A DNA stretch of 64,000 nt from contig BSYO01000008.1 of NCBI GenBank assembly GCA_033239525.1, positions 10,288,150 through 10,352,149 of the forward strand, given 5' to 3'. Made by a program: the position numbers and the translations under genes. Source of the DNA: Nepenthes gracilis. Lineage: Eukaryota; Streptophyta; Magnoliopsida; Caryophyllales; Nepenthaceae. The notes beneath the pieces were generated by a model. The model was given only the letters and a program-made list of their open reading frames with translations. It searched no databases and was not told the DNA's origin. Below are positions 34,889 to 47,439 of this stretch, in pieces; the first letter of the stretch is position 1; every line of letters begins with the position of its first letter.

Positions 34889-35960
34889 TGATGCGTCTTT
34901 GGATCTGAACTTCGAACAGATTCGGTTGATCCTCTTGTCGTGACTCCAGCTTCGTTCCCTGAGTTAGATCCTACACACCACTAAACAGAACAGGAGGTTA
35001 GTGTGTCGGCGGGATGTTGGTCCAACCGAAAATACTCCGACGCTCAAGTCAGTAAAACAGCCTTCGAAATGATGAAACTAAAATTGAGAGAAAGAAATAG
35101 ACAGGAAGAGTGTTTTTTTTCAGATGTAAGAGAGACGTGAGGCCTTCTTGAATTCGGAAGGTGGGAAGGCAGTAAACGGCCATGAGAGACGCGCTTATTT
35201 GCCTTAGGGTTGCTAGTGAATGTGTTTGTATTGGCGGTCCTGAGAGTTTCAGTAGTCGAGAAAGTAGTTTGCTGAGAGCTTAATTGAGAGTGTAATTAGA
35301 AGTGTTAATGAAAGCGTCAATGGAAGCCTCAATGAAAGCGTATGCAATTGGGCGAGTAATTGAAAGCGTGTCCTCAATGGTGCATCAAGGGTTTCTTTTG
35401 TAGTTGAGAGGGCGATCCTCATTCTTTGGAAGGAGTGATTGCCTCTGTGATCTGCTGGCTGGCTTGCCTTTGGGAGCAGGTGCCAATTGCCAAGTCATGC
35501 AAGATAGTTTCCTTCTGAGGTGGCCAACAGCTTTCCAAATAGGACGCTTTCGTTTCGTGCATGTTACCGTTGGAGAGCCTTAGTTGGCAAGGATTTGGGT
35601 AAATCTGACGCCTTCCTTATGTGAAGGGCGCCAATATTGTCAATATCCCTTTTAGTGCCAGTTGGGACCGTGGAAAATCCCTGGAAAGCCGCTGTTGGCC
35701 CTTTTGATGGATCACGGGCACGAATAGATCAGGCCCATTACTGTAGAAAGGCCTCCTTTGGGTCCAAAGTGCAGCACGCGGACGGTCAACGTTGGAGTTG
35801 ACCATCTGCGCGCGCGTTGGCTGCCTGGACGGTCAACGCCAGCGTTGACTGTCCTGAGCCTTTCAATTCTGGGCCCGTTCTGGGCCGCAAGAAAGGTTGA
35901 CCGTCCCTCTTGGGCCTTTGTTGACTTTTTAGGGCCAACCCATTTCTGGTACATCCATCA
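34889..35960 (-). repeat. 5' LTR of Tat element
   Basis: This 1072-bp LTR pairs with 24924-25949. Its TATA position reads CTACAAAAG (minus, 35395-35403), against CTATAAAAG in the 3' LTR. It is a little longer, mostly by small insertions in U3. Confidence 0.95.
35784..35926 (-). promoter_or_regulatory. U3 cluster of W-box cores in Tat 5' LTR
   Basis: TTGAC cores occur at 35784 (reverse), 35798, 35831 (reverse), 35845, 35897 and 35921, six within 143 bp and upstream of the TATA position for minus-strand transcription. They resemble the core of the interior minisatellite. The 3' LTR keeps four of them. Confidence 0.55.
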
Positions 35961-35965
35961 AAATT

Positions 35966-36229
35966 TATAAAATGTACAAATCACAGCTCTATGAATTAAT
36001 TTCATTCTAATAAAGAAATAATTTTCACATAAAAATTTATAAGTTCCAAGTTTGAATATATTTAGTCCATTAAAATGATAACATCAATAAATATATTTAT
36101 TATCATTAAAATAAGTAAAATAATCTTAAACTAACAAATACTCGATGTAGTAATATATGTCCATGAAAATATAACATCAAAGTTATTTATTAAATAGAGA
36201 AATTAATGTCTCAAATATAAATATTCTCT
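35966..36229 (-). repeat. Copia LTR, right part, and adjacent polypurine tract
   Basis: AT-rich DNA continues from 24918 beyond the Tat element. On the minus strand AACAAAAGGGAGAGAAT (about 36223-36239) looks like the Copia polypurine tract just before the LTR. The exact LTR start is not fixed. Confidence 0.45.
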
Positions 36230-37560
36230 CCCTTTTGTTATTATCAAAATATAGGCATAAAAGCTGCCCCTTTAGGAAAGAAGTTAGGCACATAAAATAT
36301 ATCACATATTAAGAATACTAATTTCTCTCCTAACAACAAAAAAATTATTCTTCATATATGAGTTTTGTAAAAATATTAGCAAGTTGGTTCATAATATTAA
36401 CATATTTACTAACAATTTCTCCATTTTGAATATAATCTCCAATAAAATCGTGTCAAATATCAATATATTTAGCTTTGAAATATTGTATTGGATTTTTAGT
36501 AAATTAATTGTACTTGTGCTATCATATTCTAAATGCACATTTTTCAAAAAAAAATGCCACATTTTTTTAAGTGTGCGTTTCATCCAAAAGAATTTGTACA
36601 CAAGCAAGTTTGGCAACAATGTATTTGACTTATGCAGGAAATATAATTATAAAATTTTATTTCTTATTAGACTATGATACTAAAAAAGTCCTAAAAAATA
36701 ATAAATACCTCTAGCTCTTTTCTTATCAATCTTATAATTGGTAAATTCTGCGTCACTATACTTATAAGATCAAAAGCACATTCCTTAGGATACAATAATT
36801 CAATATTAGGCATCCCTTTAAAATATCTAAAAATTCTTTTCACTAATATTGAATGAAATTCTTTAGGTTTAGATTTAGTTCATTGATGTATTAGCAGTCA
36901 AATATAACAAACTTTAATCATTTCTCTATATAATTTAGAATTAACATGTCTATCATTTTCATGAATATCTAATTTCAAACAAGTACTCATGGGGGCTGTA
37001 CAAATTTTATAATCAACTAAATCATATTATTTTAGAGGTTCTTTGATTGATTTAAAAATATGTCAGCTTTATATTGTTTAATTTATAGTAAAAGAAAGAG
37101 ATTAAATTCACCAACGATACTCATTTTAATTTCATTTTGCGTGCATTTGACAAATTCATTGCGTGTCACAATATTAATACTACCAAAAATAATATCATCA
37201 TAAATTTGCACAATTAATAAATCATTTCTATTATGTTTAACAAATAAAGTAGTGTAAATTTTTCCATATTAAAAGCCGTTGTTTATCAAACATTTACTTC
37301 ATCTTTCAAAACATACTTTAGGTGCTTGTTTTAACGTATAAAAAAATTTGCACAACTTAAAAATAGTATTCAAAAAATTTTCGTCTTCAAATCGACAGGT
37401 TGTTCAATATATACTTCTTCTGTAATAATTATATTTAAAAGCATACTTTTAACATCCATTAAAAAATATTTTAATGGTTAAAGTCTAGGTATTGGCACAA
37501 AAATTTCATTTTAGTCAATTTCTTTTTCGTGTTTAAAACCTTTAGCAACTAATCTTACCT
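36230..37560 (-). pseudogene. Copia (SIRE-like) RT and RNase H remnant
   Basis: On the minus strand MDVKSMLLNIIITEEVYIEQ (near 37460) matches the RT segment MDVKSAFLNG..EEVYVEQP. Further on, IVQIYDDIIFG is the catalytic box with the Val codon missing from YVDD. Near 36490-36300, DSTSTINLLKIQYNISK and ANIFTKLI-like text follow the RNase H end pattern with ADIFTKPL. Numerous frameshifts and a strong AT bias mark an old copy. It lies 3' of integrase, the Copia order. Confidence 0.75.
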
Positions 37561-37899
37561 TATTTTTAATAATATTTTCATCATTATCTAATTCATTTCT
37601 TTCAAATTAATTTAATTCTTCATGTTTTACTATTATCCAACTTTTATTACTTTTCATTTCATTGAAAGATTTAGGTTCAAATACATACAATGATTAATTG
37701 ATTATTATTATTTGTCAATAATAAATACATTGATTAAATGATTATAATTATTTGTTAATGATAACCTTATTTTTATATTTTCACTAACATCTCTAACAAT
37801 TAGCTCTTGAAGATGTGAATGAGCAAATATCAAGCCTTAGATATGCCATATACTTCTTGATTAGATTGATTTTTATTGATTTAAACCTCATACTCTATA

Positions 37900-38850
37900 C
37901 TATTTTCCATTATAATATTCAAATTGTCCAAATTTTTTTTTTTATCAAAATATCATCTAATGATTTAGCCATACTATTATTGCCTTTATCAAAATGTACA
38001 AGCATGGTTTCTTCAATTGTAGTGGTTCTTTTATTGTGCACTTCAAAAGCTTTACTATTTTGTGAATATCCCATAAAAATTCATTGATCCATTTTACTAT
38101 GAAAATTTTCTAAATTATTCTTTATTATTCAACATAAAGCATTTATAACAAAAATCTTTGAAGTATTTAAAGGTGGGTTTCCTATCACATAAAACTTCAA
38201 AATGTGATTTCTTCAAAATTGGTCTCAAAGAAATTCTATTTTATAATAAACATACAATATTGATAGCTTCTATACAGATATATAATAGTAAATTATTTTT
38301 ACTTAATATTATTCTGGCCATTTCTTATAATGATATATTCTTTTTTTTACTTACATCATTTTATTGTGGAGTTATACGTGTAGTAAAAATATAAAATATT
38401 CTAATATTAGCACAAAAAGATTTCAAAGTTATGATTTTGAATTTTACCACCATTATTACTTTTAATTTTGATAATATTAGCACTTCTTTAATTTTGAACT
38501 CTTTTATGAAATATGAAAAATACATTGAAAGCTCTACTTTTATGAAAAAGAAAAAATACCAATAATGTCTAGAATAATTAACAATAATTACAAAAACATA
38601 GTGATGACCACCCAAATTTATATTTCTATAGATCCAAATAAATCTATAGATAATAATTCAAGTGGTCCTTTAGTAGTTTTCTCACTAATAGCTTGAAAAG
38701 AACTTTTAGCTTGCATTTCACTTTGACATGCATCATCTCTTTTAAAAGTTATAATAGATAAATCTCTAATAATATTAAGCTTTGTCATTTTAAAAAATAT
38801 ATACATGCTAACATGCCCAAATTTCTTATGTTATAACCATGAGACTTCAT
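37900..38850 (-). pseudogene. Copia (SIRE-like) integrase remnant
   Basis: The minus frame 38806-38618 reads DACQSEMQAKSSFQA and PLELLSIDLFGSIE, the GAG-pre-integrase end and first catalytic Asp region. The next frame, 38615-38361, reads MGGHHYVFVIIVNYSRHYW and KVIMVVKFKI, matching GGKKYGFVIVDDYSR and IRSDHGGEFEN of intact copies. Two catalytic-region residues are therefore lost. Confidence 0.8.
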
Positions 38851-39299
38851 TTAATACACTTAAACAGTCAACTTGTTGTTTACGTAACTCTTTTAAATCA
38901 AATGTATAAACATTTCTCATTATTTTTACAATGAATATAATAAATTTATCATTTTTTCTTAACATTAAATTCATTTTTATTAAATGAAACTTCATAGCCT
39001 TTATTACATAATTAACTAATACTAACTAAGTTATATTTTGAGTCATCAACAAGTAAGACATCTTTAAAAAAAAAAGTTGAGTCTATTTATCAACGTCACC
39101 TATACCGATGATTTTGCCGTTTTAGTTATCTTCAAAAGTGACATATCCTCCATCCTTATTTTCTAAAAATTTCAAATTTGAGACAGCACCGATGGAAGAA
39201 CTATTTTTTTCCCCTTTTTGTGCATAGATCTCAAGCATACCTGCAAAAAAAAAAAAATCAAATAATTGATTTTGGCACCCAAATTTGCTTGCGTTCTTG

Positions 39300-40150
39300 T
39301 ATGTTAAAATTTGTTCCTTTCAGAACCCACACTTTCCTTTATTTTTCATGTATCCTTTTCCCTAATGTAAAATCATATAAACAATGCCCATTTCTATAAC
39401 AATAAAAACATATAATTTGAGGTGTACAAGATTGTTTAATGTTATTTCTAAACCAAATTTCGATTTTATCAATCACAAATCTTTGTTCATTTAAAATTTT
39501 ATCTAAATTATCTGTATCATTAATAAAGTTAGTTAAAATTATAATAAGATCATCGACATCTTTCTTTAGCAAAATCTTTTCAACATTACAAGCATACAAA
39601 CATTTACTTTTAAATCATTTTATTTTCATTTTCTAAGTCATTCTTTTTAGCATGCAATATACCATTTTTATTTTTAATATTTACTTGTTCTTCTTCTAGG
39701 CATCATATTTTCTTTTCATGAACTTTATATTTGATTCCAAGCAATTTAAATTATTCTTATATGTCAATAAAAATATTAAGAAGCACATCGTAAGTAAAAA
39801 TTTTTTAATTTATCTTATCATCATCTTTAACATTTATGGGAAAATATAGCCTTCCTTTTAGAAGTTTCTTTGAAGGCTTTTCTCTTTATTCTTAGATTTT
39901 AACAAAGGACACTTCAATTTATAATACATAGTTCTATTATATTCAAAACAAAAAACATTTTTATATAACTTACTTCACTTTTAAAAATCTTGATTTATTT
40001 TCTTATTTTGAAAACTTCTTTGAATCGTTCAATTACTATGGTCAAATCATCATCACTTTTATTATCATCATCTTCCTTTAATGACTTCAAGGTGATGTGC
40101 TTTCTTTATTTATCTTTATTTTCGTATCTCCTGTTTTGTAACTCGTAGTT
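39300..40150 (-). pseudogene. Copia (SIRE-like) gag remnant
   Basis: The minus frame 39599-39339 contains LDKILNEQRFVIDKIEIWF and a knuckle-like CFYCYRNGHCLYDF, whose last Cys is Phe. The pattern before and at the knuckle fits SIRE gag. Upstream, to 40150, lies AT-rich text with Asn/Lys-rich frames and stops. The gag is cut by the LTR that starts at 40157. Confidence 0.62.
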
Positions 40151-40156
40151 CATATG

Positions 40157-42092
40157 TGTAATAACCAGATCACATTTTGGTTTATTTTAGTATTAATTAT
40201 AATTTTGGGTTAATAATATATATTTAAAATAATTATATATTGTGAAATTTTTTTAAAAAATTGGATCAGTGAAGTGGCACATGAGCGCCGATCCTAAGGG
40301 CCTGTACCCGAAGTGTGCCTAAGGCCGAGTTCAAGCCCCAAAAGCAGATTGGTGGCGTCTAAGGTGCGCCTGAAGCGGCGCTCAAGCACATTTTGGTTAT
40401 TCACAAGGGCCACAACACTATGTGTGTCATTTCGTGTAGAAAAGAGGAGGAGAAAGAAGAGAGAGAATGTGGTGTCCGGGTATCTCGGAGCATCCTTTCA
40501 TCAAATCTATTTAGTATAATGTCGAAGCAAATATTTAGAAACTCTATCTTTTGTCTAATTTCGTGTCTGATAATATTTATTTAAATTTTAGTGACATTAT
40601 ATACATACATGTTATTTTTATATACTTTTTTTGTTTCCTATGAACATTCATGCTATATTTACTAGTCGTTTTAGGGTTTTTATTGGAGTCCTTAAAATTT
40701 TCAAGGTTTTACGATTTTATGAAAGCTCATATAAATATTTGATCATGTATATATTTGATACCAGTATATTTATATGAAAATGAGTATGACACTTGCATAG
40801 ACCATACATTGGTACACATGTACGTGTTAGGAATAAGGTCGCTACCTTTGTAATTCGATATGTGAACCGATTTGTTATTCCTGATGGAAAAATTTATGAT
40901 TATGTGATTCCCTCTTATGCTAGTAGGAAGAGGCTTTGTTCATAACTATACCTACCCCATTCTTTGTAAATGAAAACTATCGTAAGATAATTATAAAAAT
41001 TTTGTATATACTTGGTCGTCTTAATGTATCAAGTAAATTTGAGGATTGCACCAAAAAACATTAGTGGCAAAACATAGTATGCAATTTTGTATCTATGGAA
41101 GACAATATTCATAAATGGTTTTACTTGCTAGCCTAAAATACAAATAGATTGGTATAAAATTATTAAGAGTATATGTAACATTTTCTTGAATTAGTCTTTG
41201 TAAAATAAAATCTTTGGTTCTTCATGTGTGCATACTTTATATTTCGGTATGGGTTTGTAAGATTTTAATTCGAGATTTGCAATTTCGCCTATGGATGGGA
41301 ATTTGGTCAGTATCGTATATTTGGATATGTGATTTATTCTAAAACATATTTTGGATTATCTAATTTTGTTCTGGCTGTTATTATTCGTATGTGATTTGGA
41401 TTCAGATTTTAATTTGTTCAATATACGTTTATCGGATCCAGATTAACTATGAGCTGTCCCAATGAGACTACGATATGATTTGATTATGAGATTCGATTTC
41501 AGATCACAAATTGGTTTGTGTATATCTTGATAAGACCATATTTAATACATATTGTGATTTGAATACGAGACTACCCTCAAATTTTCTATTGCTTTCGGAT
41601 CCCCATTATTCATTTTATGTGATTTGTCGATACCATCTGACCCTCCCTCTCTGATTGTGGATGCGTCTATGTATATGTATATTATTTTTCTATATACATT
41701 GATATTTGTTGAATTTTAGGCGCACGTCTTTATTTTTATCCCTTCAGAATATTGGGCTGGATATACTTATAGGAGTTTGGACATGATTTGACGTAATATT
41801 ATTTGCTTGGTAAGTATGGATGTTGTATTTGATTTGTGTCCAGATCTCGAGAGTGTATTTTGGCTGTTAGTAATGGCCAAGTATAGGTATTTGGACAATG
41901 TAGTGAGAATAATTGGATTTGTCATATCATGTGGATGGGTAGTTGTCATTATTTGGATATCTTCCCTATGATATGAGATAGAAAGTCATTTTTATATTGT
42001 CCAAATTTATGTTTAATGAGATCCTGTATGGGTTGTGATTTATTAGGTCCTATGTATGTCTGATCTATCACAACAGGGTTGAGAATTTGCCA
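40157..42092 (+). repeat. Decayed chromovirus-type LTR, plus orientation
   Basis: It starts TGTAATAACCAG and aligns by eye with the minus-strand LTR at 43010-45278 at three places: the start, the region near 40610-40790, and the last 80 bases (ATGAGATCCT, then TGATTT). The right end is placed by that alignment. A degenerate CTCGAG-like block (CTCAAG, TTCAAG) lies near 40330-40390. The rest is AT-rich and non-coding. Confidence 0.6.
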
Positions 42093-42429
42093 TTTAGTAT
42101 TGTATTTGTTGGGATTTTAATTTTGTGAAATATTATTATTAGATTTGCTTTGGATCGGGTTCACGATAGTGAATGGTACTAGAGAAAAGTTGTAATGAGA
42201 GATATTTTGAGTCTGTTTGGATCATTTTGGGAGAGATGACTTATTTGAATATTTTGCGAGATTGGTATTATCAATGGTGGTAATAGAAATTCTATTGTTG
42301 GAGACTTGGGTTTTAGTCGGAAAGATGATTATCTTATTATGATCGGTCATATAAGCGACATTATGGATAAAATGATTTGGTAGTAGGACCATGATTTGGC
42401 TGCTATGAGAAGGATGGCTGAGTAGGGCA

Positions 42430-42955
42430 AGGGCAAGACGCTATTCGATCGGTTTAAGGGAGAGCATGTTCTAGAATTTTTGAGTAAATTTGATCTAGTA
42501 ATGGCTGAGAACTAGTTTTGGAAGATAGAAATGGTGTTTGAGGCTATTGTTTACTTGGAAGAGGACAAAGTAAAGTTAGTCGTATATAAATTAGAGAGTA
42601 AGGCTATCCGATGGTGGGATGCCCGGTGCCATATTTTGGGACAGGGGAATGAGGAAATTTCCTAGGATGTTTTCAAGGAAGCTTTTCCAAAAAAATTCTT
42701 TCCATCTAATATCCAGGAGATCAAAGGAGGTAAATTTAGTTGACTGTAGAAAAGAAACAAGACTGTGCCTAAGTATGACACACAGTTTATTGATTATTCT
42801 CGGTTTACTCACATCTTGTTGGGGACGAGACTCTAAGGGCTTTAGAAGTTTTGCAAGGGCTAAATGATTTAATTAAAAACCAGTTAGTGTCCTTTCGTTT
42901 GAGGACATACATCAAGGTGCATGATCGGGCCTGTGAAAATTTGAAAATTCGCATT
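42430..42955 (+). pseudogene. Chromovirus gag remnant
   Basis: The plus strand gives FDRFKGEHVLEFLSKFD, then EMVFEAIVYLEEDKVKL, AIRWWDAR, DVFKEAFPKKFFPS, VPKYDTQFIDYSRF and RTYIKVHDRA. These follow the gag domain of plant chromoviruses (ending SV.EY...F..L.R). Stops and one shift interrupt it. It lies downstream of the plus-strand LTR in the right order. Confidence 0.72.
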
Positions 42956-43009
42956 TCTAGTTAATTATTATTTTTAAAATTTAAAATTTTAAATAAATTC
43001 AATAAATAA

Positions 43010-45278
43010 TGACAAGTCCCAAAATTAAGGTATGACAAACAAAATATGTAGGATCCGACAAATCAAAACCAATATAGGATCTCATCGGACAATCGTTCAA
43101 ATAATATAAATACGACTTACTCTATAATCATCGTAAGAGAGGCAACAATTTAACTATAATTATAATTAATACACAATGTAATATTTTAACTGCTCTTGAA
43201 ATATATTCATGGACCTATACTTTGTTGAACCCAAAATCGAATCGCAAATCAAATACAAATTTAATTATAACGGAGCTAAAACTCATCAAATCGAGTGAAT
43301 AGCTAACAGATGATGTCTTTACTCTTATAATGCATCTAATCATTCTATTCTAAAAGGACAACATATAAAATATGAGTTTAAAACTTAACAAGTATCATAT
43401 ATAAGCAAATGGGTCCAATAAATCACAAGGAGGGTTAAGGAACAAATACCAAAATCAGAAAAAAATATATAAATCCAAATTGTCGATACAGAAATTAATT
43501 CATCAAATCCAAAATAAGATCTAATATCGAAATTGCATAAAATTCAATATCCAAATCTAATGGCAGACTCATACTTAAATTTTAAAAAAATCTAAACAAA
43601 TATCCAATTAAAAAATAGTCCACATACACACACAAACAAAATAGAGTCGATCCAGACCGATTCCAATAGACAATTAGTCAATCTAAAGTCCAATTCAAAT
43701 CCAAGTCTAAGACCCGATCAGCTTGTAATTTTAAAAAAAAAATCTGATAGTTGGATGATCTAATAGCATGTGCAGAAAATGAAGCAGCACCACAACAAGT
43801 AGTCCAAAGGTTTGGATCAAAACACATATTTAAAATCAAATGTACAAGACATAACAAAACCTATTTGAGAGCAAAATTGGCAAATCTGAAATCTAATTTA
43901 AATATCCAAATCTACACGAAAATACAAATCATATACTAAATTAGAGTTCCAATTATTTCGAGACTAAATTGAGGAAAGGGTTACTCCTAACCTAGTAACA
44001 TTAGGCCAAATTAAATGTAGGTAAGACTAACATATTAGACCACTTATGTACTATATCTCTCATAGATAAGATTGTTCATTATATTTTGCCACATGCGACT
44101 TTGGGTGCAGTTTATCAAATTATCAGATTTATTAGGATATCTGAATATATTATGATGTCTAATCAAATCATTCAAAGGGAAGGGTCACTACGTCTAAGCC
44201 TTTCCTACCGGCGGAAAAAGATTTTCAATAATAAATATCTTTCCATCGGAAACTAACTAGAATATCAAATATTCAAATCCAAATGTAGTGACCATAACCT
44301 AATACATGCATGTGAAAATGCATGACCTAATATAAGATTTCATACTCATTTTCGTCTACACATATTGATATAAATATATACAGTCTTTGAAATTTGCCCA
44401 TTTTTCTAGAAAATGATAAAACCCACGAATATCAACAAAAATAGAATAAAACTCTCAAACAACAGGTAAAATTATCATGCATGCATAGGAAAAATATACA
44501 AGCTAGTTAGAAGTGCACATACGAGCTCAGAACCTCCAAATCGAACCAAAATATTATCATATGTAAAATCAGATAAAAGATAGGGTTAGAAGATATTTGC
44601 CTAGACCTTATATTTCGCAGATTGGAAGAAAAGATGCATCGAAGTACCCGAATCATGCATTTTCTCTCCTGCTGATGCGTCCTCCTCTCTCTACCCATAC
44701 AATCTCTCTCTCCTACCACGATACGCTGCCTTGCAACGAGCCGTTGCTACTGCGGCCACTTCTCTTAGCCACCACCAACCTTCCACCGCGCTCGCTCTTT
44801 GCCGTGCACCATTGTAGCCACTAACCACATGCACAGGATTTTTCCTTCTGCGTGTTGCTGCCACCGCTGCCGACCACCTCCTTCTTCCTTCTTCTCTCCT
44901 CGTGTGCCGTCTCTCCCCACGTGCAAAACCCTTCTCCACCTCCCTCTTTTCTTCTTTCCTCTCATACCTTCTTTCTCCTCTCTGTCTCGACGCTGTACTC
45001 CTTCCTATTTTTATTCTTTTCGTTTTTCTTTTCTTCATCATCATCATTATTATTATCATTATTATTATTATTTTCATTTCCATTTTTCTTTATCCTCATT
45101 TTAAAATCTAACTGACGCTCGAGCGCCAATACCGGCTCACCTAGTGCGCTAGTTCAATTGATTCGAATATTCTCCAAAATTTTTATAATATAAAAATATA
45201 TAATCTCCATCACATCCAAATTAATCCAAAGTCAGAATTTATATTAAAATAATCCAAATGAGAATCCAAGATATTACA
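43010..45278 (-). repeat. Decayed chromovirus-type LTR, minus orientation
   Basis: On the minus strand it starts TGTAATATCTTGG at 45278, directly after a chromovirus-type polypurine region (TTCTATAAAGATAAGAGAA, 45279-45297). It is the same family as 40157-42092 in opposite orientation. A pyrimidine-rich, low-complexity block at 44640-45080 opens long but meaningless frames. CTCGAG lies at 45118. Confidence 0.65.
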
Positions 45279-47430
45279 TTCTCTTATCTTTATAGAAATT
45301 TTCGCATCTTGATCTTTACTTTAATTATCAAACAATGAGGACATTAGCCTGAACTTTATCTTCGCTCTTCTGAAACTACTCTCTCAATTGAATGATTCCT
45401 CCAAAATTGGATCCTCAACACCTAATCATTTCTATCCCAAAAATTGAAACCATAGCCTCAACCTAAAACACTTTTCGTTGATAAAAATTGATTCCAACTT
45501 AAGCACATGCAAAGGATCATTCACATAAAATAAGTAATATTCATTTGTCAATTTCAGAAGTAAGGCTAATTTATAGACTATCTCTCCAATTTGTTGAAAA
45601 ATTTTAAATATCTCAATGAACCTCCGCTGCAATTTACCCTTCGACTTCAAAACTTAAAATTCTTCTCTTCAAGATATTTCCGAAATATTCTGACCATTCT
45701 TCTCGAACCTCCAATCAGTTGCAAACTTGATCTCCTATTTTAAGTCACAAATCAATTCTTGTGACTAATAGCCCTGAGCCCATACATTTTTGCTGTGCAA
45801 CTCTAATTGATCATTTACTTTGGATCATAATCAAAAGTCTCAAATTTAGATACCTTTGCATCTCCTCATCTTGAAAACATACCTACAGCCAATTTTAGGA
45901 ATGACATATTGATCGACAAGTAATGAGCCGACTTCATCAGCTTATCTGTCATCATCTAAATTGCCATCAATTTTCTTACCGTTTAAGGCAAACCAGAAAA
46001 AAAATCTCGAAGACTTCTCTTTCTACTCAACTTCCTCCTTTAGGCACAAATGCACCTTACCACATAAGATGTGATCTTACACTTCATATTCTGCTTGCCT
46101 GCCTTTACTCATGTTCAATTCGCCATCAAATTCTCTCCACTCCGTTAGGTGAAGAATCTTTGATGATCCCTTCGAACTTGGACCATTCCAGTTCAACTAT
46201 AACTGTTGATGACATCAATTGCTCCCGAGCTTTTATCAAATTAGTCGATACTCTAATGAGAGAATTCTTAAAACCACACCTCCACTTGAACATGCAATAG
46301 GAAAACACTCTGTACAGTAGGCTCGAGGTTGCCTGCTCAATTGTATCAAACTTCATGTTGGTTCGTTCAAAAGGGGCATTATCTCTGATCTTCATAAGAG
46401 CTTTTCTCATTGATCGGAGCTTGGTTTGAAATCCAACCTTGATATTAAAGAGAGGAAATCCTTCTGACCCAATTCTCCCACTGGTATGTTTTCTATAACA
46501 CTACAACGCAAAATCCTCAAGACTGGGCTGCATCCCAAACTTTTCCTTGGATAACGTGCCCGTCCATGCTGAATTCATTTGTATCTAGATCTCTCTTAGC
46601 AGTATCACCAAACGTTATATCTTTCTGATCCATTAGGGATCAACAAAATTAGTGTCAAGGGTAATCTATTCTTTAATTTCTTAAAATTTTTCTCATAAGT
46701 AGCATTTTAATTAAATACCTATCGCTTTTATTCCAAGTGCATCAGCGATCCTACAATCCTTAAGAAATCTCCCATCATAACCAATCAAATCCAAAAAATT
46801 TCGCACCCATACAACTTTAGTCGATCTTTTTCAATTTATCACTACTTCTATCTTCTTTAGATTCACAGATATATCACCTATAATAACAATTTGACCCAGA
46901 CTAATTCTTTCTCCACCCAAAACTTGAATTCATTCACATAACCACCTTTCTCTCAAGATCTGGTCTTGAAGGCCGTCTTAGCCACATCCTTCCGCTCTAT
47001 ACTCAATTGGCGGTATCCCAAACGCAAATTATTCTTTGTAAAACATCCGAGCTTCTTGCAACTTATTGATCCATTTTTCTTCTTCACAAATTGCGCATAA
47101 GCTCCCCATAGCGATACATCATATGAAACCTTTCTTCAACAATTTCTATAATTACGACTTCAATTCCTGCAACTCAAATTGAACCACCCTATACGGACTG
47201 TTCGCATTAGGCATAGATCTAGGTATAATATCGATAGGAGATTTGATCTCCAAATTCAGACACAATCCAAACTAATCATTTGAAAAAATATTTGCAAACT
47301 CGCAGATGATCAAAATACTCTTAGTGGTCACAGGCAAACTTCTGAATATAACTATATATGCCAAATATGCTTGGTACTCATCTCTTAGCAGATGACTAGC
47401 ATCGAATGCCATATCGCCTAGATACAACAT
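45279..47430 (-). pseudogene. Chromovirus pol remnant with RT core deleted
   Basis: From 47430 leftward the minus strand reads LLRDEYQAYLA, then PYRVVQFELQELKS, AQFVKKKNGS, NNLRLGYRQL and DVAKTAFKTRS, the chromovirus RT N-terminus with a gap. It then jumps to FGWRKN-like text and ISVNLKKIEVVIN, so the segment bearing the catalytic YIDD box is absent. At 45650-45432 the integrase C-terminus is seen (RFIEIFKIFQQIGEIVYKLA, DPLHVLKLESI). The 46126-46410 frame is unrecognised. It precedes its LTR at 43010-45278. Confidence 0.72.
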
Positions 47431-47439
47431 CAGATCAGA

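Larger units (their letters stand above)
24924..35960 (-). mobile_element. Complete Tat-lineage gypsy element with antisense gene
   Basis: The element spans 11.0 kb, with LTRs of 1026 and 1072 bp starting TGATG and ending CA on the minus strand. Exact 5-bp target duplications aaatt lie at 24919-24923 and 35961-35965. On the minus strand the order is primer site, gag, protease, RT, two RNase H domains and integrase. Between integrase and the 3' LTR lies a gene on the opposite strand. A second RNase H and an antisense gene in this place are both known for the Tat lineage. Stops, a frameshift and active-site changes make it non-autonomous. It interrupts a Copia LTR. Confidence 0.95.

Noticed and set aside
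44691..45115. Open frames of 69-130 codons on both strands
   Set aside because: They come from a pyrimidine-rich low-complexity tract in an LTR and give runs of Ser, Phe, Ile and Lys.
46126..46410. Separate minus-strand gene of 94 codons
   Set aside because: It lies between RT and integrase remnants of a decayed pol and shows no motif; most likely part of that remnant.
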